12,827 nucleotides of DNA from Nitrososphaeria archaeon (GTDB lineage: Archaea; Thermoproteota; Nitrososphaeria; Conexivisphaerales; UBA164). Under the pieces are notes generated by a model that was not told where the DNA came from, did no database searches, and worked only from the letters and a program-made list of their open reading frames with translations. The position numbers were made by a program, and so were the translations under genes. Positions 6,791-12,827 of the stretch are shown here, in pieces. Every line of letters begins with the position of its first letter. Positions within the stretch are counted from its first letter, which is position 1. Where the stretch lies: positions 1 through 12,827 of the forward strand of contig JARVJW010000125.1 of the NCBI GenBank assembly GCA_029775955.1, read 5' to 3'.

Positions 6791-7635
6791 ATGTATATAG
6801 GTATAGATCTCCATAAAAGATACCTGCCGAGGTGGATGATAATGGGTATGCGTTGGAGGAATTAAAGGTGTTGTATGTGTGAGCCCTATAAGCTGAGGAG
6901 GTTCTCCGACTCACTTCCGTTTAGTAGAGTGATAGATAGCTGGTACTGGGCGTACAGGATGCTGTCGGAAAGGCATGAAGTTGTCAAACCCTGTGCAGAC
7001 AAAAGCAATAGCTAAAGACAGATGTGCTAGCACAAACCTGCTCAGGAGATACCTGTATGCTATGTAACACCCAGGGAGACGATGGAGCTAGTCAGGTATC
7101 GTGCTAGGCTTTTGGGGATTTTGATGAAGAACAGCATGTACAATGTGAAGATAAATGCTAACCCTTTCACTGAGGGTTTCATTAAAAAGTTGTGGGATAT
7201 AGGTGACCCAAAGATAGCTACACGTAATTAAAACACTAAATGAGGATAAGGCATCAAGGATGATAGAGGAACAGGCTGAGGGGAACGCCAAGCTTCTAAT
7301 GACGATACCTGGCATATCTTACCGCTCATAGACAGTGAAATAGGAGATATAGGCAGGTTCTCTGATTCCTATCATCTGGTATCTTATGTAGGATAACGCA
7401 TTCTTCTGGTGGAAACACACATCATGGTGGAATAAGCAGGGCAGCCCATACTTAAGGTGGGCACTAAATCAAGTTACTTGGGTGCATATAAGGAATGAAC
7501 CTGAAGAAACTGTGGCTTTCAGTTAAATACTTCAAGTAAAATTGAAGCGCTTGGCAAATCTTAGTGCTGCTGTTAACAAGCCAATCGTTAGCTCGGTGAA
7601 CCCATGCCTATGAGAAAACCTGCAACAACTCCTTT
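6791..7635 (+). pseudogene. Degraded IS110-family transposase (DEDD recombinase)
   Basis: MYIGIDLHKRY at 6791 is the IS110 N terminus with the first catalytic Asp of the RuvC-like DEDD domain. Then come LRRFSDSLPFSRVIDSWYWAYRML (about 6891-6963), KLLMTIPGISY (about 7288-7321) and SEIGDIGRFSDSYHLVSYV (about 7334-7388). SGGNTHHGGISRAA and LRWALNQVTWVHIRNEPEE (about 7405-7512) follow: the IS116/IS110/IS902 C-terminal domain with its Ser-Gly-Gly nucleophile region. Stops and frameshifts separate the blocks. The tail after about 7540 (YF, KLKRLANLSAAVNKP) fades toward the etfB promoter, so the end is approximate. It is inactive. Confidence 0.8.
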
Positions 7636-7641
7636 AGGGGT
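7628..7641 (+). repeat. Hairpin at the junction of IS remnant and etfB promoter
   Basis: ACTCC-TTTA-GGGGT forms a 5-bp stem (one G-T pair) with a TTTA loop, and CAACT/AGTTG (7626-7630 and 7646-7650) gives an alternative outer pairing. The loop and the following AGT...CAG resemble the hairpin at 3836-3847. It may be a mobile-element end or a chance fold. Confidence 0.35.
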
Positions 7642-7660
7642 TAGTAGTTGACAGAAAATT

Positions 7661-7670
7661 TAATATTTAT
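7661..7670 (+). promoter_or_regulatory. TATA box of etfB
   Basis: TAATATTTAT is centred about 27 nt before ATG 7693, consistent with a leaderless transcript. It supports that ATG over the TTG at 7648 that would add 15 unlike residues. It begins about 20-30 nt after the last recognisable IS remnant. Confidence 0.6.
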
Positions 7671-7692
7671 CATAATTGTAATTAAACAAAAG

Positions 7693-8424
7693 ATGAACTA
7701 TAATATATTTGTCCTGATCAAGGCAGTGATTGACGATGTAAGAATAGACCAAAAAACTGGGGAACCATCAGTTGCTGGATCCAAGTATAAAATGGATGAC
7801 ATAAGCAGGAATGCAGTTGAAGAAGCTGTAAGAATTAAGGAAAAGCACGGGGGAAAGTCCACAGGTATTATATTTGGGGATGATTATGCAAGTCTGGTCA
7901 TTAAGGAGGCACTTGCCATGGGACTTGACGAGGGCATCATGATCAAAGGGTACAGGGAAAATGACCCCAGGGTTACGGCCCAAGTAATTTCAAAAAAGTT
8001 GCATGAAACTGCGTGGGACATAGTTCTTATGGGATACTCCTCTGCAGATAGTTACACTGCACAGCTGCCGGCCAGGATTGCCAGGTTATTGGATAGGCCA
8101 CTTATGGGAAATGCAATTAAACTTGAGTTAAACGAGCGCAATGCAAGGGCTACCCTTGAACTTGAAGACTTTAATGCCCTGGTTGAGAGTGAACTGCCAC
8201 TTATTGTATCTGTTGCCCAAGAAATAAACGTTCCAAGGATACCAACATTGCTTCAGATCATGGCTGCATCAAGAAAGCCGCTTAAGGTGGAATCCCCTAC
8301 AATAACTTACCCCGATGATTATAAAGTCATGAACAACATCGCTCCCAGGTCTGTAAGAAAAAGAATTATATATGAAGATATAGCAAAGGGAATTGATGAG
8401 ATCTCAAAGGTTCTAAAATCCTAG
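7693..8424 (+). CDS. etfB: Electron transfer flavoprotein beta subunit (EtfB/FixA)
   Basis: A 243-residue ETF small subunit. MNYNIFVLIKAVIDDVRID opens the fold. RNAVEEAVRIKEKHGGKSTGIIFG and IKEALAMGLDEGIMI match the nucleotide-binding core. GYSSADSYTAQLPARIARLLDRP and the LPLIVSVAQEINVPRIPTLLQIMAASRKP stretch match the C-terminal half that contacts EtfA. It carries electrons from acyl-CoA dehydrogenases together with EtfA, in the cytoplasm. Start 7693 is chosen from the TATA spacing and family N terminus. It is the only gene of the ETF module on the plus strand, and its last 12 nt overlap the end of etfA on the other strand, an unusual arrangement for partner subunits. I cannot tell a bifurcating from a non-bifurcating type. 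Confidence 0.93.
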   Translation: MNYNIFVLIKAVIDDVRIDQKTGEPSVAGSKYKMDDISRNAVEEAVRIKEKHGGKSTGIIFGDDYASLVIKEALAMGLDEGIMIKGYRENDPRVTAQVISKKLHETAWDIVLMGYSSADSYTAQLPARIARLLDRPLMGNAIKLELNERNARATLELEDFNALVESELPLIVSVAQEINVPRIPTLLQIMAASRKPLKVESPTITYPDDYKVMNNIAPRSVRKRIIYEDIAKGIDEISKVLKS

Positions 8425-9306
8425 GGCTTGGACCAGCTTTGGCACTATTTCGTACAGATCGCCTACCAATCCGTAATCGCATTCATTAAATATTGGGGCG
8501 CTTTTGTCCCTGTTGATTGCTATTACGATTTTTGAATCCCTCATCCCAACTATGTGCTGGATTTGGCCTGATATTCCAAGTGCAATATATATTTTCGGTT
8601 TGACCCTCTTCCCTGATAGGCCAACCTGCCTTTCTTCTCCAAGCCAATGCAGGTCTGAACATACTGGCCTGCTGCCTGCAAGCTCTCCTCCAAGCGCCGA
8701 AGCCAGTTTCCCAGCAACATCTAGCCCCTCCTTTTTACCTATTCCCCTCCCCACAGCTACTATGACGTCAGCCCTTGTCAGGTCTATAGAACCCTTCTGC
8801 TTTTCCTCCCTTGTAATGAGGTTTATGCCAGGCTTCTGAACGTGCACCACGGTCACCTCCTGTTCATATGGCTTTTCAGTAACGAGTGGGCTTGCAATGC
8901 CAGCCATCACAGTAAATATTCTGGCTGAAGTTATCTTTTCCATCACCGTCTTCCCGCCATAATAGAACCTGGAAATCCTTGCCTGACCACTCTCCAAGTC
9001 AAAAGATAGTATTTCTGATTCCATTGGTATTTTCAGGTCCTGTGACATCATTGCAGCCACTTCCCTCCCTGCTGTTGTGGCTCCTACAAAAAAGTAGTCG
9101 TAGCTGGTTGCGATGCTCTCAAGGGCGATGGCAACAGGTTGAGGATCATAGGGATAACTGTCAAGTATAAATATCTTTTTAGCCGCAAAAAGCCCTGCTT
9201 CACCCACTTCTCCAGCAAATGCCACATCGCATTCAATTTTCCCACCCAGAAAATTCAGCATCTCCTTTCCAAGTTCTGCATTTTCAGAAAATATAAGGCC
9301 TCTCAT
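8413..9306 (-). CDS. etfA: Electron transfer flavoprotein alpha subunit (EtfA/FixB)
   Basis: A 297-residue ETF large subunit. MRGLIFSENAELGKEML is a normal N terminus. The C-terminal FAD domain is well preserved: VGRGIG (185-190), SRPV (212-215), GEERQVGLSGK (223-233), GISGQIQH (244-251) and AINRDKSAPIF (263-273), then DYGLVGDLYEIVP. It binds FAD and pairs with EtfB. I prefer ATG 9306 because a TATA box lies 26 nt upstream and the extra N-terminal residues from ATG 9345 or 9384 (MAKVYNN..., MTYLSLS...) do not look like the family. ATG 9345 would overlap the upstream gene by 8 nt (ATGGCTAA) and is the main alternative. It follows the EtfD-like gene on the same strand. Confidence 0.9.
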   Translation of the reverse strand: MRGLIFSENAELGKEMLNFLGGKIECDVAFAGEVGEAGLFAAKKIFILDSYPYDPQPVAIALESIATSYDYFFVGATTAGREVAAMMSQDLKIPMESEILSFDLESGQARISRFYYGGKTVMEKITSARIFTVMAGIASPLVTEKPYEQEVTVVHVQKPGINLITREEKQKGSIDLTRADVIVAVGRGIGKKEGLDVAGKLASALGGELAGSRPVCSDLHWLGEERQVGLSGKRVKPKIYIALGISGQIQHIVGMRDSKIVIAINRDKSAPIFNECDYGLVGDLYEIVPKLVQALGF

Positions 9307-9327
9307 AAATTTAATATAGACCCAGTT

Positions 9328-9336
9328 GTTATAAAC
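9328..9336 (-). promoter_or_regulatory. Internal TATA box for etfA
   Basis: GTTTATAAC on the minus strand lies within a few bases of the stop codon of the EtfD-like gene and about 26 nt before ATG 9306. It suggests that etfA also has its own leaderless transcript. Confidence 0.5.
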
Positions 9337-9337
9337 T

Positions 9338-11179
9338 TTAGCCATTTTTGTCCAAGTGCTCTTCGACAAACTGAGATAGGTCAATTACTTTCATTGACCC
9401 GTTCATCTTTACACTCGAAGCATCATTTAACATTGAATTACAGAATGGACATAAAGTTACAGTTACTTTCGCCCCCGTGGCTGATAGCTGGTCAAGCCTT
9501 TCATGACTGATCCTCTTTTCTTCTGGGACATCATACCAGTAATTTGCTCCACCTGCTCCACAGCAAAATGTCCTTTCACCGCTCTGCTGGGGTTCCTTTA
9601 AATTTGAAGCGCTGGAAAGTATGAGCCTCTGTGGCTCGACAACCCCATTATACCTTGCAAGGTAACATGGGTCATGAATAGTTACATCTTCATTGGCCTT
9701 TTTAAGTTTAATTTTTCCTTTTTCAATTAGCTCTTCAATCAGCTGTGATTCATGGTAAACCTTTATCCCTTTCATTGATGAATCAACGCTTATATAATCA
9801 TTTGTAAATGAATTATAACCGTGCGCACAGAGCACAACCAGCTTCTTTGCCCCATATTTTTTAAATATCTCAATGTTTGTAAGCGCATAGTTCTGAAATG
9901 TGCCTTCTTCTCCAAGCCTACGCGCAGGATCCCCGCAACAAGTTTCCTCGTCTCCTAGATATGCCAGCTTGTCGGATAAACCAGCTTCCCTGACAATTTT
10001 AAGAAGCGACCTCACGCTTTCTCTCGATCTTTCATCAAAGCTTGGCATGCATCCGACCCAGAGAAGGTATTCAAATGGCTTTCCCTCCCTAGCTTCACTT
10101 ATTCCAAATTCATCTTTTATCCATGAATTTCTCGCATAGTTTGGCAAACCCATTGAGTTTCCTCCCTGCATTAAATTCATCAGTAGGGAAGATTTTTTCT
10201 GGTCAAGCCTGTTCTTTTCCACCATGGTTCGCCTCAGTTGATAAATCAGCCCCAAATGATCAACTCCAACTGGGCAAGAATAAACGCAAGCGCCACAGGT
10301 TGTACAGGACCAAACTTCATCATCTAAAATTTCTTTAAAAGGATCAGCGTCATCCCCATTACTTTCCTTGAGCACACTCACCTTTCTGACAAGAACTCTT
10401 GGTGATAGCAACCTGCCGGTTGCTGTTGCTGGACATGCTGCTTCACATGCGCCTATTTCAACACAGGAGTCGCATGAAGCTATTGCATCACTGCTCAGTT
10501 CTCCTATCTTATCCACACCCACCTTTACCTGAGCCGCATCAACTTCTCCTGATTGTATTTTTTTTAACTCAAATGGAAGCTGCACTTTCGTTATCGGCCT
10601 ATCAAAGTTCTTGATCAGGTTAATTGACGGCCTAGCATAGTAAATAGCTATGAAGAGGTTCTTTGTTGCATCAAGCAGGTTCGCAAGCCATTCAAAACCA
10701 GTGATCCATTCAACTATGAGCTGGGCAATTGTGAATACTATAACAACTATCAGGATTACCTGAAGCTTTTTTGAATTAAAAATCATTTCTTTGCTGCCAT
10801 TTAGCTTCCTGTTGAGCCTATCACTTTTGTTAAGCAGCTGCAGCCTCCAGTAAAGTGACAACAGGAGCCCTGCAATAGCTGGCAGGGTCAGGGCCAGCAT
10901 CAGGTAAAGAAGTGGCAAAAGATATGGTAATGCCGGTCCAAGCAGTGCAAATGCAATGGAGAGCAGCAGCCCCACGACTATTGCAAAGTGCATTCTGTCG
11001 ATGGAATTGCCCCTGATCAACCTGTTCATTTCTTCGGCCCCGAGTTTCCATATGCGTTGTATGCTAATGGCAACAGAAAACCTCCTGCTCCACAGCCCAA
11101 ACGTGTACAATATTGCAATGATGCTGAACAATACCAGCGTGTATGTAAAGTAAAAAGCAATTACCCCTACAAGACTCAA
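9338..11179 (-). CDS. Membrane-anchored Fe-S protein, EtfD/FadF-like (HdrD/GlpC-type CCG domains)
   Basis: A 613-residue protein. Hydrophobic helices lie at about 4-28, 65-82, 84-110, 139-158 and weakly 168-188. A dicluster ferredoxin domain follows: Cys236/239/245/249 with an odd C-x2-C-x5-C-x3-C-P spacing, and Cys292/295/298/302 with normal spacing. Two CCG domains come next: Cys377, CCG 414-416, Cys451 in CAHG (last Cys missing), then Cys505, CCG 539-541, CPFC 577-580, which is complete. This matches bacterial FadF and mycobacterial EtfD, which oxidise ETF and feed the quinone pool; linkage to etfA supports that role. Only one histidine (His64) occurs in the membrane part, so a bis-His haem is unlikely. 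The start is TTG, after GGTGA at 11187-11191 with 7-nt spacing; an in-frame stop lies just upstream and no better start exists. Confidence 0.86.
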   Translation of the reverse strand: MSLVGVIAFYFTYTLVLFSIIAILYTFGLWSRRFSVAISIQRIWKLGAEEMNRLIRGNSIDRMHFAIVVGLLLSIAFALLGPALPYLLPLLYLMLALTLPAIAGLLLSLYWRLQLLNKSDRLNRKLNGSKEMIFNSKKLQVILIVVIVFTIAQLIVEWITGFEWLANLLDATKNLFIAIYYARPSINLIKNFDRPITKVQLPFELKKIQSGEVDAAQVKVGVDKIGELSSDAIASCDSCVEIGACEAACPATATGRLLSPRVLVRKVSVLKESNGDDADPFKEILDDEVWSCTTCGACVYSCPVGVDHLGLIYQLRRTMVEKNRLDQKKSSLLMNLMQGGNSMGLPNYARNSWIKDEFGISEAREGKPFEYLLWVGCMPSFDERSRESVRSLLKIVREAGLSDKLAYLGDEETCCGDPARRLGEEGTFQNYALTNIEIFKKYGAKKLVVLCAHGYNSFTNDYISVDSSMKGIKVYHESQLIEELIEKGKIKLKKANEDVTIHDPCYLARYNGVVEPQRLILSSASNLKEPQQSGERTFCCGAGGANYWYDVPEEKRISHERLDQLSATGAKVTVTLCPFCNSMLNDASSVKMNGSMKVIDLSQFVEEHLDKNG

Positions 11180-11223
11180 TTTATGTTCACCATTTCAAAC
11201 AGGTTTAAATTTTCCATAAGATA

Positions 11224-11234
11224 ATTATTTATAA
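11224..11234 (-). promoter_or_regulatory. TATA box of the EtfD-like gene
   Basis: TTATAAATAAT on the minus strand, about 50 nt before the TTG start. The expected transcript start near 11202 gives a leader of about 20-25 nt that contains the GGTGA Shine-Dalgarno site, so this gene looks leadered, unlike its neighbours. Confidence 0.6.
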
Positions 11235-11500
11235 GCATTTCATAATGGCAGTAAAGCACTACAAAAATATAAATCTAACGTACACAAATTGATATTTACA
11301 GTACTTCCCGCAAGTATAGCATCTCTTTTAGAACAATTTATTTAGGGCCATATTATGCATTTTAGTAAATAACAAACCAATGAGGCCCAAAAGCACAAGT
11401 TATCCTCTAAAGCCTTGAATCAGAACTTTCATGCCATTCTAAATATATAACCGAGAGCATAATAAGGTCAGTCAACAATACAACCTTAACTGGCTCAGCA
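11235..11500. other. Non-coding region, nothing recognised
   Basis: Only short frames interrupted by stops occur on both strands. I see no RNA gene or repeat. It may include the left end of the transposase remnant that follows. Confidence 0.5.
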
Positions 11501-12118
11501 CTGATGTTCCATTTTCTGATCCTTTGCGGGCTTGAAGCATTATGTGAGGTATGGAATGATGAAAGATGACTATAGACTATACGGAGACATAGCAAGATCG
11601 ACAGAGATGTTACTAGGGGCAAGATAAACACTGGCAAACTTTGCTACGATAAGTGCTGTTGGCAAGGCTAATGCTCTTCCAGTTACCAGGTTCAATGTAT
11701 AATTGCTTGAAAATTCACCAAGGCATTCACTGCTCCTCATTGGCAGGGAGTTTACCATTGAAGGTTGCTGGAAGGGCTTCATAATTCCGATATAACGAGA
11801 GGGTCATAAAGCAATACAGAGCTGCCTGCTGAAATTTATTACACCATGGTCAAATAGGAATTATAAGAATGACAGGTCTGAGGACAGATATATGGTATTT
11901 GCTACAAAATTTTGATAATGCTGAACAAATGATAGATATGGTCCTCGAAGAGTACAAGTGGTGCATACATAAAAGATATGATTAAGGCAATCAAGCAGGA
12001 ATTTTGTTGTAAGGGTTGCTGTAGTAATTCTGTACAATGCTTAGCAATCACAGCATATGAATTCAGGTGCGCCGTTGAGGAGGTAATAGGGGCAGGAACT
12101 GGCCCACCCAAATGGTAA
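11500..12118 (+). pseudogene. Second degraded DDE transposase remnant
   Basis: Translating the three + frames gives pieces in the order of an archaeal DDE transposase (ISH3/IS4-like). DRDVTRGKINTG (about 11592-11627) and ANFATISAVGKANALPVTRFNV (about 11635-11700) come first. IGREFTIEG (about 11742-11767; the family reads D-R-E-F, so the catalytic Asp appears lost) and GFIIPI follow. RYMVFATKF (about 11888-11914), EYKW then IKDMIKAIKQ (about 11969-11999, the Y-R-E-K zone), and NFVVRVAVVILYNA (about 11999-12041) end the series. The last frame stops after TGPPKW at 12118. No frame is long enough to be active. It differs in sequence from the DDE remnant at 5785-6655. The start is approximate. Confidence 0.6.
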
Positions 12119-12440
12119 GGCACAGTGCATTATGAGGCTTCCTAGCGGGAGCTAAATGGTTAAAATTTAAATTGCACTTTTTAGTTTAGCGTGTTTCCAA
12201 TTATGCGAAACTTATCGAACGTCAGTTAAATATTACTACCTGCAGAACTGCTGTTTAATACAACAAAGTATTAACGTTTTTTGTTTTGTTGCATAAATTG
12301 ATTATTCCCCGTTAAAGAATAAATTAATTAAGTGCCACTTTGCTCAGCTTACCCTCGTGCCACAGCGATGCGCCTCCACAACGTTTTATGTAAACACCTT
12401 GGCCATTATTTCATTAAATATTTATTTCTACATTAAGCGT
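12119..12440. other. Non-coding region, nothing recognised
   Basis: AT-rich with stops in all frames. No RNA gene, repeat array or promoter with a matching gene is visible. Confidence 0.5.
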
Positions 12441-12714
12441 TGATGACACGTACTCTCCTAGCACCCATGATAGACGCTTCTATAGGCTGTACTGAGCCTT
12501 TGCCAGCATTATGCTATCCTGTTAAGCTTTTTGATGTACATCTTCCTGTCAGTTGATTCGTACTCTTTCTAGTGAGCATCTTGTTAGCTACTATTATTAT
12601 TGCCTTTTGGTCTCCTTTCCTGCCCTGATTCTGTTACAGAAGGACTTGAGTCATGATTTGATGCTATTCTTGCTGATTCCACAATTGCCGAAAATTATGG
12701 AACCGTTTCTGAAA

Positions 12715-12734
12715 GGTTATAATTTCTTATAACC
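12715..12734. repeat. Perfect 8-bp inverted repeat
   Basis: GGTTATAA and TTATAACC flank TTTC. The repeat covers the stop codon of the minus-strand frame that enters from the right edge. It could act as a terminator hairpin or be incidental within a decayed transposase. Confidence 0.5.
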
Positions 12735-12740
12735 ATCATT

Positions 12741-12824
12741 CGGAGCGTTGACCTTCTCAGTCAAGCCCGCTCCGGCCACTTTAGGCTCATGGCCGGTGTA
12801 CAGGTATTCATCCTTCAAAGAAGG
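12741..12824. repeat. Cluster of three GC-rich hairpins at the right edge
   Basis: CGGAGCG-TTGAC (12741-12752) pairs with GTCAA (12760-12764) and CGCTCCG (12768-12774) in a bulged stem. CCGGCCA (12772-12778) pairs with TGGCCGG (12790-12796). CCTTC-AAA-GAAGG closes the series at 12812-12824. The stretch is clearly richer in G+C than its surroundings and overlaps the minus-strand frame. A structured RNA or element end is possible. Confidence 0.4.
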
Positions 12825-12827
12825 CCA

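Larger units (their letters stand above)
12450..12827 (-). pseudogene. Degraded IS110-type transposase, C-terminal part, runs off the right edge
   Basis: On the minus strand a frame open from the window edge to the stop at 12717-12719 includes AGAGLTEKVNAPNDGYKK, which loosely fits the A-G-L-x-P-x-x-x-x-S-G-D region of IS110 C-terminal domains. In another frame LSETVP, then SAIVESARIASNHDSS (about 12652-12700), follows. NRIRAG and KAIIIVANKMLTR (about 12574-12633) and DRKMYIKKLNRIA (about 12518-12556) complete the usual order. Frames change at least three times. The N-terminal half lies outside the window. The blocks from SAIVESA onward are convincing; the edge part is less so. Confidence 0.6.

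Noticed and set aside
9139..9510. Plus-strand reading frame of 123 codons
   Set aside because: It is antisense to etfA and the EtfD-like gene with no motif or start signal.
11176..11217. 13-codon upstream ORF whose stop overlaps the TTG start of the EtfD-like gene
   Set aside because: Its ATG at 11217 lies upstream of the transcript start predicted from the TATA box at 11224-11234, so it is probably not in the mRNA.
11557..11600. Possible C/D box guide RNA (ATGATGA motif)
   Set aside because: No CTGA D box lies at the required spacing and the region overlaps transposase-like coding pieces.
1..12827. CRISPR array, tRNA or rRNA
   Set aside because: No regularly spaced direct repeats, T-loop consensus or rRNA-like stretches were seen on either strand.

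Overview
The window looks like a chromosomal segment from an archaeon, most likely a thermoacidophile of the Thermoplasmata (Thermoplasma/Ferroplasma/Cuniculiplasma type). The signs are TATA boxes sitting about 26-30 nt upstream of start codons (leaderless genes), Shine-Dalgarno sites only inside operons, a four-subunit ferredoxin-dependent 2-oxoacid oxidoreductase, archaeal HxlR and DoxX-type genes, and dead insertion sequences of archaeal types. The lineage is an inference; no rRNA or other taxonomic marker is present.

Layout. 1-239: a hairpin and a very AT-rich promoter region. 240-2856 (+): an intact operon for a 2-oxoacid:ferredoxin oxidoreductase in the order delta-alpha-beta-gamma, with three junctions that each overlap by 10-11 nt. 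2857-3882: a degraded IS605-type tnpB. 3883-5637 (-): hxlR, doxX-like and a luciferase-like flavin/F420 oxidoreductase, transcribed in that order, with a perfect 13-bp inverted repeat around the doxX promoter. 5638-7640: more dead mobile elements, namely a DDE transposase followed by an IS110-family transposase with possible bridge-RNA hairpins in front of it. 7693-11179: an electron-transfer flavoprotein module. etfB is on +, etfA and a large membrane Fe-S protein (EtfD/FadF-like) are on -, and etfB and etfA are tail to tail with a 12-nt overlap. 11180-12827: no live gene seen; it holds remnants of a second DDE transposase (+) and a second IS110-type transposase (-, running off the right edge).

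How the genes may work together. The oxidoreductase converts 2-oxoacids (its alpha subunit resembles the branched-chain VorB type) to acyl-CoA and reduced ferredoxin. Acyl-CoA dehydrogenases encoded elsewhere would pass electrons to EtfBA, and the membrane Fe-S protein would pass them on to the quinone pool. Together this fits amino-acid or fatty-acid catabolism. The hxlR-doxX-luciferase-like cluster reads as a separate small redox or electrophile stress unit. These links are inferred from family knowledge and gene order.

The strongest oddities are the convergent, overlapping ETF subunit genes, a membrane anchor with only one histidine and an unusual Fe-S cysteine spacing in the EtfD-like protein, and the inverted repeat that brackets the doxX promoter. 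I do not see a clearly new defence or mobile system; the accessory parts are mostly insertion-sequence remnants.
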